DNA from: an uncultured Paracoccaceae bacterium
GTDB lineage: Bacteria > Pseudomonadota > Alphaproteobacteria > Rhodobacterales > Rhodobacteraceae
Length of the DNA: 64,000 bases
Reading direction: 5' to 3'
NCBI GenBank assembly: GCA_951812615.1
Contig: CATOSU010000003.1
Coordinates: 372,001 to 436,000 of the forward strand
Shown: positions 7,394 through 15,187 of the stretch, in pieces
Layout: the number at the start of each line of letters is the position of its first letter
Numbering within the stretch: the first letter of the stretch is position 1
Program-made: the position numbers and the translations under genes
The notes under the pieces: generated by a model
What the model was told of the DNA's origin: nothing
The model's input: only the letters and a program-made list of their open reading frames with translations
The model's database searches: none

Positions 7394-9355
7394 ATGACTC
7401 TTGCAATTGTAAGCGCCGGTTGGCGACGCGCCTTTGCCGGCGATTGGCTCGGACAGATCAATCACAACCGGACTGAAAAGGAATTGATCGTCGAGGTCGG
7501 CGCGAACGAGCATTTTTCCGTCCTTTCGAACAAGATGTTCGCAGAACACCAATCGGGAACCTGGTATTTTGACGGTTATGCATTCCTGAACGAAAACTTG
7601 GTGCATCCGAAACTGGCGGCTGTTTCCGGTGCTCAGATATCGGCCATTGCGGATAGCCGGGCAGATGTTTCAGGCGTGTTCGTAGCCGGCCGTTTGCGCG
7701 AGGACCAACAGCGGTTCGAAGTTCTGACGGACCAGCTGGGTCAGTATCCGCTTTTCATTTGCAGGAGTGGGCGCGATTTCATTCTGTCAAACGACCTCAA
7801 CGTAATCCGGTGCGCTCTTCATCTCTCGGGCCAGTCACCGACCCCCAATCCTCTGGCCGTCGCGATGACCGGTGTTTGGGGTACGGCATTCTGTCCCGAG
7901 ACAATCCTGCGGGAAGTGAAACTGCTGAATGCCGGTGAGTCAGTCAATTTCTCACCAAACGAAGGACTGGCAATCGTCGAAGCCGGAGTGAGACAAAACT
8001 ATGCCTCACCATATTCGAACTACCGAGAGGCGCTCGACGATGTAAAGGCGCGTCTTCGAGCCAGATGCGCCGCGGTCATCAATGATATCGAACCCGGATG
8101 GAACCGGCTGGTGGATGTGTCGGGCGGGGTCGATTCACGGATCACGCTCGCCGGGTTTCTGGCGACCGGATCGGCGCAGGACATGACGTACCATGGCCTG
8201 GGGGGGCGAACGGCTCACAAGTCCGCCAACCGAAATGTAAGCGACTACCTCCTGAGGACGTTTGATCTGCCGCTCGGAGTTTGCGTGGTTGACAACTCGA
8301 GATTGCGCCAGTCGCTGCCCCTGAGATCGTCACAGGGAATCTTCCGGTATTTCGGGCTGAAGCATCAGGGATTTACGGATTTCGGCGAGCTTGGAATAGA
8401 CAACTACTGTCGGGTCAGCGGATATTTTGGCGAATGCACCAAGGCCCACGGGTCGCCGCTCATCAGGGGCACGCGGCCCGCAAAAACTGCTGCGGAGACT
8501 GTCGAGAACATCCTCGGGCGCGTCCCGATGCAAGCTCTTGGGGTCGGCCAGGGTGGGGTGGCCGCGATTCGGTCGAGAATGGAAGAATACTATCAGGACC
8601 TGATGGCGACGGTGCCGGCAGGCATGGTCAACCAGTTTGTCTATTACGAGCAGAAGTCGCGTTATCACTTTGGCCTGAACACGGCGGTCGCAAACAAGTT
8701 TCGGGTCGTGATCGCGCCACTGCTCGACCCGAAAATCGTCTCTGCCACGAGCCATCTTCCCTATCAGAAGTTGAAGGCCAACCGGCTGGCGTTTGACATC
8801 ATTCATGGTCTGGGCGGCGCTGAATTGGCCTTTGCTCCTTTTGCGGACTATCAATGGGACATTGAAAAGATGAAACGCGGGACGGCTGACGAACTGCCGG
8901 AAGCGTTCAGCGCGAATTCTCCGGCGCTCTGCGAACCGCTGACCGATGTGCGTTCGTTCACGATTGGAACAGGCCCGGTCGAACGCCATGAAATAGAGCT
9001 GGAACTGAATTCCGACGAGTTCCGCAGAGGGATCCGCAAATACCAGGACAGTCTTTCGGTATTTGACCAGACACTGGCCGTCCTTGTCGAGCGGATTCCG
9101 AGGGACGACGACCTCTGGCAGCTGTTGGACCGGGAGGCATTTACACCAGAAAGCCTGGCGAAGCCGATCAGCAAGGATATCAAGTCCAAGAAGATGGTCA
9201 TCGAAAGGCGGAAAGGCATTTTCGCCATGATGCTCTATTACAACGAGAGTGCTTACGCGCCGCCGCGATCAGACAGCGTTTCCGGTGTGTATGAAGACCT
9301 TCAACGCGATGCGCTCGACACCGCCGCCAGAAATGCCGGTCAGACGGTTCCCTGA
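7394..9355 (+). CDS. asparagine-synthase-like protein lacking the glutaminase cysteine
   Basis: This 653-residue protein has an asparagine-synthetase architecture. An N-terminal Ntn-like domain (LTDQLGQYPLFICRSGRDF, residues ~112-130) is followed by an ATP-pyrophosphatase domain with the PP-loop DVSGGVDSRI (SGGVDS at 243-248). The residue after Met1 is Thr, not the Cys2 nucleophile of class II glutamine amidotransferases, so it cannot hydrolyse glutamine in the usual way. This resembles beta-lactam synthetases and lasso-peptide cyclases, which use the AMP-forming half alone. No precursor peptide or leader protease is visible nearby. G+C is lower than the flanks and it sits beside a tRNA and mobile DNA, suggesting acquisition. 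Substrate unknown. Confidence 0.82.
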   Translation: MTLAIVSAGWRRAFAGDWLGQINHNRTEKELIVEVGANEHFSVLSNKMFAEHQSGTWYFDGYAFLNENLVHPKLAAVSGAQISAIADSRADVSGVFVAGRLREDQQRFEVLTDQLGQYPLFICRSGRDFILSNDLNVIRCALHLSGQSPTPNPLAVAMTGVWGTAFCPETILREVKLLNAGESVNFSPNEGLAIVEAGVRQNYASPYSNYREALDDVKARLRARCAAVINDIEPGWNRLVDVSGGVDSRITLAGFLATGSAQDMTYHGLGGRTAHKSANRNVSDYLLRTFDLPLGVCVVDNSRLRQSLPLRSSQGIFRYFGLKHQGFTDFGELGIDNYCRVSGYFGECTKAHGSPLIRGTRPAKTAAETVENILGRVPMQALGVGQGGVAAIRSRMEEYYQDLMATVPAGMVNQFVYYEQKSRYHFGLNTAVANKFRVVIAPLLDPKIVSATSHLPYQKLKANRLAFDIIHGLGGAELAFAPFADYQWDIEKMKRGTADELPEAFSANSPALCEPLTDVRSFTIGTGPVERHEIELELNSDEFRRGIRKYQDSLSVFDQTLAVLVERIPRDDDLWQLLDREAFTPESLAKPISKDIKSKKMVIERRKGIFAMMLYYNESAYAPPRSDSVSGVYEDLQRDALDTAARNAGQTVP

Positions 9356-9724
9356 TACCGTGCACCGGGCATCGCACAGCCGTGTCCGGCAGATGATGGC
9401 AGCGCGAAGGGACGCAGGTGACGCCGCCTGCCAACGCGATCTGTCGAAGGATGTCAGGCAAGCAGTTCGTTCCGAAAAAGGATTTCTCATCTGCAGCTGC
9501 CGACTTGCATTCCACACGGAGGGGCCGAATTCAAATTGCGAAACAACTTCCGATAAAGCCGGATATTCGCTGCCCACCGTCTGGACAGCGGGCAAAATAA
9601 TCAGTAGGTGAGCGGTCGCCGGTTCTTCCCTGTCTTCCCTCAATCGGACCGTATCGGTTTCGGTGAACGGGCAATGCAGATCGGCCGGCCAAAAAGCGCA
9701 GCGTTGTCAAAGACCTGACGGCTT
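9356..9724. other. 369-bp spacer before tRNA-Thr
   Basis: No gene with supporting signals is seen on either strand. The promoter of the tRNA should lie in the last part, but no clear -35/-10 pair stands out. Confidence 0.5.
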
Positions 9725-9800
9725 GCCCCTATAGCTCAGCTGGTAGAGCAACTGATTTGTAATCAGTAGGTCCGCGGTTCGAGTCCGTGTGGGGGCACCA
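9725..9800 (+). tRNA. tRNA-Thr (anticodon TGT)
   Basis: The 76-nt cloverleaf is complete. The acceptor arm GCCCCTA pairs with TGGGGGC, with one T-G wobble. The D arm is AGCTCAGCTGGTAGAGC. The anticodon stem ACTGA/TCAGT encloses TTTGTAA, giving anticodon TGT. The T arm is GCGGTTCGAGTCCGTG, and CCA is encoded at 9798-9800. It borders the mobile region, and tRNA 3' ends are common integration sites, but I did not find a second copy of the 3' end in the window. Confidence 0.97.
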
Positions 9801-9942
9801 GCAAAATCAATTAGTTAGAGACTAAATTGGTCATTTAGGCGGCAAGCGCAGCCATATTGGGGGACACATGGGGGACAACTGCAACGATTTCGTTGGTTGA
9901 AGCTCGTTTGCTCAGGCTGCGTAGCTGGTCGCCCCCGCAGGA

Positions 9943-9993
9943 TTGTTCAATATCTCAGCTACAAGCGCCCCTGCCGCGATAGCGGCTTCGTCC
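9943..9993 (+). repeat. direct repeat copy 1 flanking the recombinase/IS91 module, with hairpin core
   Basis: It shares TTGTTC...TCTCAGC-ACAAGCGCC..TGCCGCGA-AGCGGCTT-GTCC with 12623-12678 in the same orientation, with a small gap and about ten substitutions. Both copies hold a GCCGC-N4-GCGGC hairpin (here 9973-9986). The two copies bracket the tyrosine recombinase and IS91 transposase genes, so they may be element ends or recombination sites. Confidence 0.6.
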
Positions 9994-10150
9994 TTGCCCG
10001 CGACCCGGTCGTAGGATTTCGTTCAACGAATGACCGGTGCTGTCAACGGCGGTCGTTCAGGCGCGGGACAGGGATTTTCCCGGGCCGAACGCCTGCTCAT
10101 CCTGCCTCAACGGTCACCTGAGCAAATTAGTCGGATGGCCGGTTTGATGA

Positions 10151-10219
10151 AGGTTTTTCGACGCGGGCCATTGCGCGGGATATCGGCCGGGCGTGAGCGT
10201 GGCCCGCGTTGACAAACCT
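10151..10219. repeat. 20-bp inverted repeat with 29-bp loop
   Basis: The left arm AGGTTTTTCGACGCGGGCCA (10151-10170) matches the reverse complement of 10200-10219 with two mismatches. The structure lies downstream of the IS91-family transposase, outside any gene. It could be the replication-termination or origin hairpin of the IS91 element, or the end of another decayed element. Confidence 0.65.
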
Positions 10220-10482
10220 CTCAGGGAGGAAGCCGCGGGGACTGGGCGGTGTCTATGGGGAAAGAGCGTTGTCGGCTGGGTCTGTGACCGCGACGGATAC
10301 GTTGGTGTGGGGCGCGATGTCGACCGCTTCCATGTTTCGCGAGAGGGTTTGGCCTGGATTTAGCCCGGGTAGTAGCCGTGTTGTGCCTTTTGTGTGGCTT
10401 TCCAACTCACTTTGGACAAGGGGGCTCGACCGGTGTGGCTGAGTCACCCGGTTGGTAGCGGTTGGGATGAGCGCGCGCCCGG

Positions 10483-11676
10483 TCATGCGGCCTGTCTCCT
10501 CGGTGGGGCGCGGGATTGCGGAACCTCGCCGCGCCGGAACGTCTCGGTGATACGCATGGGTCCGCCGCAGTCGGGGCATGGCTCGCGCAAGATTAGAGGG
10601 ATGATCTCGGCAGAGGGTGCGTCTTCCTGCCTGGTCGGTTCCGCACCGAGCAATGTGCGGATCTTCGCGATGTTGGCCTTGCGGGCGGCGCTTGCCAGCA
10701 GGCCGTAGTGGCGGATGCGATGGAATCCATCGGGCAGGACATGCATGAGGAACCGGCGGATGAACTCGCCCGTGTCGAGCCGCATGACCTTCATCCGGTC
10801 GCCGCGCTTGATGCGGTAATCCTTCCAGCGGAAGGAAACGGTGTCGGCATCTGCGCTGACGAGGCGATGGTTGGAGATCGCGACCCGGTGGGTGTAGCGG
10901 CTGAGATAGGCCAGAACCTGCTCGGGTCCGCCAAAGGGCGGTTTGGCATAGACCACCCATTCGGTTTTGCGCAGCGGTGCGAGGTAAGCAGTGAAGGCAT
11001 CTGCATCGGCCAGCCCGGCAAGATCACTGAAGAAGGTGAGCTGCCCGGCGCGGTGCAAGTTGACCAGGCCCTCAAGGAACAGGCGTCTGAACAGCCGAGA
11101 CAGCACCCGGACCGGCAGAAAGAACCCGGGCTTGCAGCCGATCCATCGGATGCCATCAAGCGACAACCCGCCGCCGGGCACGATCATGTGGATGTGGGGA
11201 TGATGCGTCATCGCCGATCCCCAGGTGTGGAGAACGCAGGTCATGCCGACGCGGGCACCAAGGTGCCTGGGGTCAGCGACGATGGTCATCACCGTCTCGG
11301 CTGATGCCTTGAACAAGAGGCCGTACATTGCCCGCTTGTTCCAGTAGGCGATGCGGGCGATCTCGGCCGGCAATGTGAAGACGACGTGGAAATATTCCAC
11401 GGGCAACAAGTCGTCTGCCCGCGCCGCCATCCAATCGCGCGCCGCCGGTCCCTGGCACTTCGGGCAGTGCCGGTTCTTGCAACTGTTGTAGGCGATATGC
11501 TGGTGATCACATTTGGTGCAAGCTGCCACATGCCCACCGAGTGCTTCGGTCCGGCAGGCTTCAATGGCGGACATCACTTTGAGTTGCCCAAGGCTCAGAC
11601 GCCCTGCATTGGCCCGCCGATAGGCAGGCCCATGATCACGGAAGATGTCGGCAACCTCCAGCGCGTGCCGCGGCAC
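10483..11676 (-). CDS. IS91-family transposase (HUH rolling-circle type)
   Basis: The 397-residue transposase starts at a GTG (11674-11676), 13 bp after the recombinase stop. An N-terminal zinc-binding region (CTKCDHQHIAYNSCKNRHCPKC, residues ~54-75) precedes the HUH nuclease motif HIHMIVPGGG and the tyrosine-containing segment LAYLSRYTHRVAIS. These are the catalytic elements of IS91/IS801 enzymes, which move a single strand by rolling-circle replication. The C-terminus has a second CPDCGG. The gene looks intact. Pairing with an upstream tyrosine recombinase is a known arrangement in this IS group. Confidence 0.93.
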   Translation of the reverse strand: MPRHALEVADIFRDHGPAYRRANAGRLSLGQLKVMSAIEACRTEALGGHVAACTKCDHQHIAYNSCKNRHCPKCQGPAARDWMAARADDLLPVEYFHVVFTLPAEIARIAYWNKRAMYGLLFKASAETVMTIVADPRHLGARVGMTCVLHTWGSAMTHHPHIHMIVPGGGLSLDGIRWIGCKPGFFLPVRVLSRLFRRLFLEGLVNLHRAGQLTFFSDLAGLADADAFTAYLAPLRKTEWVVYAKPPFGGPEQVLAYLSRYTHRVAISNHRLVSADADTVSFRWKDYRIKRGDRMKVMRLDTGEFIRRFLMHVLPDGFHRIRHYGLLASAARKANIAKIRTLLGAEPTRQEDAPSAEIIPLILREPCPDCGGPMRITETFRRGEVPQSRAPPRRQAA

Positions 11677-11689
11677 GCTGCAGCCCCCG

Positions 11690-12550
11690 TCAGGTCACAT
11701 CCTGGATGTGCTCGAACGGGCTGGACACATTGCGCAACGTCTTGGTCGCCACATGTGTATATCGTGCCGTCGTGGTCAACTTGGCGTGGCCGAGGAGAAC
11801 CTGGATCACCCGCACATCCGTATCGGCCTCCAACAAATGCGTAGCAAAGCTGTGCCGGAGCGAGTGCAATGTTGCAGGCTTCTTGATGCCGGCCATCGCC
11901 TTTGCCGAGTTGAAGGCACGATTCAAGGACCGTGGAGACAGGGGTTCAACCCGGCTCTGCCCAGGAAACAGCCAGCCCTGCGGGCGAGCCTCACGCCAAT
12001 AGTCGCGAAGGAGTTCCAGCAAGGACGGCGAAAGCATCACATCGCGATCCTTGCCGCCCTTACCGCGCTCGACATGGATCAGCATGCGGTCACTGTCGAT
12101 GTCCCGAACCTTGAGATTGGTGACCTCGGAGGCACGCAGCCCTGCGCCATACCCGATGCCGAGTGCCGCCCGATACTTGAGACCGGGCCCAGGGGCCGCG
12201 GACAAAACCGCCGAGACCTCCTCGAAGCTCAGCACAATCGGCAGCTTCCGCGGCTCGGTGCGGAACTGCATGTACTTCTTCATATCCTCCCGATTGCATG
12301 TCATGCCGAAGAAGAACCGCAGTGCCGTGATCCGCGAATTGTAGACCGACGGCGTCACCTCAGTGTCGGTCATATGAAGCTGATAGGCGCGCAGCTCATC
12401 TGGCGTCGCCGTATCCGGCGCACGCCCCAGAAACGCTGTGAAATCCTTCAGCGCCCGGATATGCGCTTTCTGCGATGTCTCAGCCAACCCGCGAATGCGC
12501 ATGTCCTCGATCATCCGCGCACGCAGCGGGCTCATCTTCTCCTGTGTCAT
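11690..12550 (-). CDS. tyrosine-type site-specific recombinase of the IS91 module
   Basis: The 286-residue protein has an N-terminal SAM-like core-binding domain (MRIRGLAETSQKAHIRALKDF) and a catalytic domain. The Arg of GAGLRASEVTNL, HSLRHSFATHLLE, LLGHAKLTTTARYTHV and the final Tyr give the complete R-H-R-H-Y set. A good ribosome site (GGAGGTTCCC) precedes the ATG. It is the upstream partner of the IS91-family transposase on the same strand. No substrate att sites are proven, but direct repeats flank the pair. Confidence 0.92.
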   Translation of the reverse strand: MTQEKMSPLRARMIEDMRIRGLAETSQKAHIRALKDFTAFLGRAPDTATPDELRAYQLHMTDTEVTPSVYNSRITALRFFFGMTCNREDMKKYMQFRTEPRKLPIVLSFEEVSAVLSAAPGPGLKYRAALGIGYGAGLRASEVTNLKVRDIDSDRMLIHVERGKGGKDRDVMLSPSLLELLRDYWREARPQGWLFPGQSRVEPLSPRSLNRAFNSAKAMAGIKKPATLHSLRHSFATHLLEADTDVRVIQVLLGHAKLTTTARYTHVATKTLRNVSSPFEHIQDVT

Positions 12551-12622
12551 GGGAACCTCCTGTCCAATTGAGAAACCTCAATCGTCAGGCAGGTCCGTCA
12601 CATCGCAAAATGCGCCTACATA

Positions 12623-12678
12623 TTGTTCCGCTCGCTACCTCAGCAACAAGCGCCGTTGCCGCGAGAGCGGCTTAGTCC
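12623..12678 (+). repeat. direct repeat copy 2 flanking the recombinase/IS91 module
   Basis: This is the second copy of the repeat at 9943-9993, with the same GCCGC-N4-GCGGC hairpin at 12658-12671. It lies upstream of the recombinase start. The spacing between copies is about 2.7 kb, close to the size of the recombinase plus transposase unit. Confidence 0.6.
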
Positions 12679-13094
12679 CCGAGCCCACTTTGACAAATGC
12701 TGCTTTGAACACCGATGTCGGCGATACGCAGCAAAACAGACTTCGCGTCCAATCGGTCATGACAGTCTATCCGAAGCTGACACAGAATAATCCGAGTTCA
12801 AGTTGCGCCGCCGTTTGGCCGGACCCATGCTCAGATGACAGCAAAAACTAAAACGGAATAAGTAGATAGGGGCTTGACAGCGTGCGTGTGTTCGCTTACG
12901 TTGAAGGTGTAGGGAGGACACGTCATGAACCTGATCACCATCTTCAGCCTATACCCGGACCAAGAAGCCTGCATCGAGCACCTTGAAAATGTGCGTTGGG
13001 GCGATGCGCCACTGTGCCCACATTGTGGCGGCTTTGGTGTGGCGCGTAAATCCGAGAAACACCGGATAGGCCGTTGGAACTGCCGTGATTGCAA

Positions 13095-13102
13095 GTCGAG
13101 CT
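13095..13102 (+). repeat. 8-bp target duplication of the IS256 element (partner at 14486-14493)
   Basis: GTCGAGCT precedes the left end and GGCGAGCT follows the right end, matching at 7 of 8 positions. IS256-family elements make 8-9 bp duplications. The single difference suggests mutation since insertion. Confidence 0.75.
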
Positions 13103-14485
13103 GAGTTATGCCCAAAAGTTGGTGACGGCGTGATCAGGCGGCGTTTTGACGTTGCTTGATCCCGTCCTTGAAGGCAATCCCCTGGATCACTTCGGGCAGA
13201 CGGTTTGGCCCTGAGATCTTCCTCCACTTCTTCTTGGCCGACATCATCAACCTGAAGACCATGGCGAGGGCGGTCTTGCGGTTCAGGCATCCTTTGGTTT
13301 TGCGCGTTCGGTTGCGGACCGTGGCAAAGACGCTTTCGATCGGGTTCGTGGTCCGGATGTGTTTCCAGTGTTCGGCCGGGAAGTCATAGAAGGTCAGCAA
13401 CACGTCGCGGTCCTTGACCAGCCTGGCCACGGCCCGCTCGTATTTCAGGCCGTAGGTTTCCACGAAGAGATCGAAGGCCGCATTGGCTTCCTTCTTCGTC
13501 TCGGCCATCCAAATATCCTGCAGATCGGCCTTGGCTTTTTCCCGCAGCGACTTGGGCATCGCGCCCGTTACATTGGCCGTCTTGTGGACCCAGCACCGCT
13601 GCTCACGGGTGGTCGGATAGACATCCCGCAGCGCCGTCCAGAACCCAAGCGCGCCATCACCGACAGCAAGCTCGGGCGGCACCGTCAGGCCGCGTTTCCT
13701 CAGACCGCGTAACAGGTCCCGCCAGCTGTCCGCGTTCTCCCGGAATCCGTCCATGATGCTCAAAACGTCCTTTTCTCCGTACTCGTCAGCGCCGATAATC
13801 ACCAACATACATTGACGATCCCCGTCCAAACGGGGCGTGAAGCAGACCCCGTCCGCCCAGATGTAGACATAGCGCTTGCCCGACAGGTCACGCTTGCGCC
13901 AGGCTTCATACTCGTCCCACCAGGTCGCCTTCAGTCGCGTGATCGTGAAGGCTGACAGCCCCTCTGCATCCGGCCCCAAAAGGGCGGCCAGCGCCTCGCT
14001 GAAGTCCCCCGTTGAAATGCCCTTCAGGTAAAGCCAGGGCAGCAGCTCCTCGACGGACTTCGCTTTGCGGAGATACGGCGGCACCAAGGATGAACGGAAC
14101 CTGATCTTGCTGCCATCGATGTTCGCACCCCGGTCGCGGACCCGGGGCACCTGAACGGGCACCGTGCCGATCCCGGTCATCACCTCGCGCTCCGGCAGGA
14201 ACCCGTGGCGCACCAGACGCTGGCGACCTTCCTTGTCCAGAAGCTGCGCGTGAACCGCCATGAAACCGGCAACCTCAGCCTGCACAGCCGTTCGCAACAG
14301 CTCGCGTGCCCCGAACTGAATGACCTCAGTCAGCGGATCAGGTGAAAATTCCGATGATAGCTCGAATGGAACACCGGTAGATTTCGACATGTGGCATATC
14401 CCTTTCTCTTGAGAATTGACGGCGCTTCAGCACCGCCTTGATATGCCGCCCCTCAGGGGCCATCACCAACTTTCAACCATATCTC
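13103..14485 (-). mobile_element. IS256-family insertion sequence (about 1.38 kb)
   Basis: The ends are imperfect inverted repeats of about 28 bp: GAG-TATG....AAAGTTGGTGA-GGC at 13103-13130 and its complement at 14458-14485. The element encodes one full-length mutator-type transposase. It lies inside the IS1595 transposase gene with an 8-bp near-duplication at the junctions. Confidence 0.88.
13134..14390 (-). CDS. IS256-family (mutator-type) transposase
   Basis: The 418-residue enzyme is full length for the family. It has the N-terminal helix-turn-helix region (LTEVIQFGARELLRTAVQAEV), the catalytic core with YVYIWADGVCF (first Asp), LLRGLRKRGLTVPPELAVGDGALGFW (second Asp) and a late Glu in RTTNPIESVFATVRNRT. 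These fit the DDE signature of mutator transposases. No frameshift or stop is seen, so the copy could be active. It opposes the direction of the interrupted host gene. Confidence 0.95.
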   Translation of the reverse strand: MSKSTGVPFELSSEFSPDPLTEVIQFGARELLRTAVQAEVAGFMAVHAQLLDKEGRQRLVRHGFLPEREVMTGIGTVPVQVPRVRDRGANIDGSKIRFRSSLVPPYLRKAKSVEELLPWLYLKGISTGDFSEALAALLGPDAEGLSAFTITRLKATWWDEYEAWRKRDLSGKRYVYIWADGVCFTPRLDGDRQCMLVIIGADEYGEKDVLSIMDGFRENADSWRDLLRGLRKRGLTVPPELAVGDGALGFWTALRDVYPTTREQRCWVHKTANVTGAMPKSLREKAKADLQDIWMAETKKEANAAFDLFVETYGLKYERAVARLVKDRDVLLTFYDFPAEHWKHIRTTNPIESVFATVRNRTRKTKGCLNRKTALAMVFRLMMSAKKKWRKISGPNRLPEVIQGIAFKDGIKQRQNAA

Positions 14486-15187
14486 GGCGAGCTTCAACGT
14501 GCTGTCTGGCACGATCTTTGAAAAGACCAAGGTTCCGCTTCAAAAGTGGTTTCTCGCTGTGGGGCTGGTTATTAACGCCAAAAAGAGCCTGTCTAGTTAC
14601 CAGTTAGCTCGCGACCTCGAATTGAATCAAAAGACGGCCTGGTACATGCAACAGCGCATCCGAGCCGCCATGGCGGCAGAACAAGCGCCGATGCTGCAAG
14701 GGATCGTGGAAGCCGACGAAACCTATGTCGGGGGCAAGCCGCGTAAAGGGAACAAGCGCGATAATGATAAGCCGAACAAGCGCGGGCGCGGGACCAAGAA
14801 AACGCCGGTAATCGGCGCAGTAGAGCGTGGCGGTAGGGTAGCAGCCTGTGTCACCGACGATCTTTCGGGGAAAGGGATTGTTCAATTCCTCAAAAACACC
14901 GTCGATCCGGCAGGAACCATCCTAATCACGGATGAGTACAAGGCGTATAATGCGGCGAAAGCGAGCTATGTCCACGCCATCATTAATCATTCCGTAGCTT
15001 ATTCTGACGGCGAGACACACACGAACACCATTGAGGGATTTTGGGCGCTGATCAAGCGAGCGTGGTATGGCTCGCACCATCACTACGGCCGCCATTGGAT
15101 GCCTCTGTTCGTGGCAGAAAGTGCTTGGAAGTACAACCATCGCAACGACCGTGACGGCTTCGGTTCGTTCATGCGGGGATGCTTCGC

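Larger units (their letters stand above)
9801..10482. other. 680-bp non-coding border of the mobile region
   Basis: No supported gene. It contains one copy of a ~51-bp direct repeat (9943-9993) and a strong inverted repeat (10151-10219), and ends at the stop of the IS91-family transposase. Parts read like decayed insertion-sequence ends. The exact boundary of the IS91 element cannot be set from this sequence alone. Confidence 0.6.

Noticed and set aside
7394-9355. Lasso-peptide gene cluster
   Set aside because: The cyclase-like protein alone is present; no precursor peptide, leader-binding protein or protease gene was found in the flanks.
9725-9800. attL/attR pair based on the tRNA-Thr 3' end
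   Set aside because: I did not see a second copy of the tRNA 3' sequence elsewhere in the window, so integration at the tRNA is not supported.
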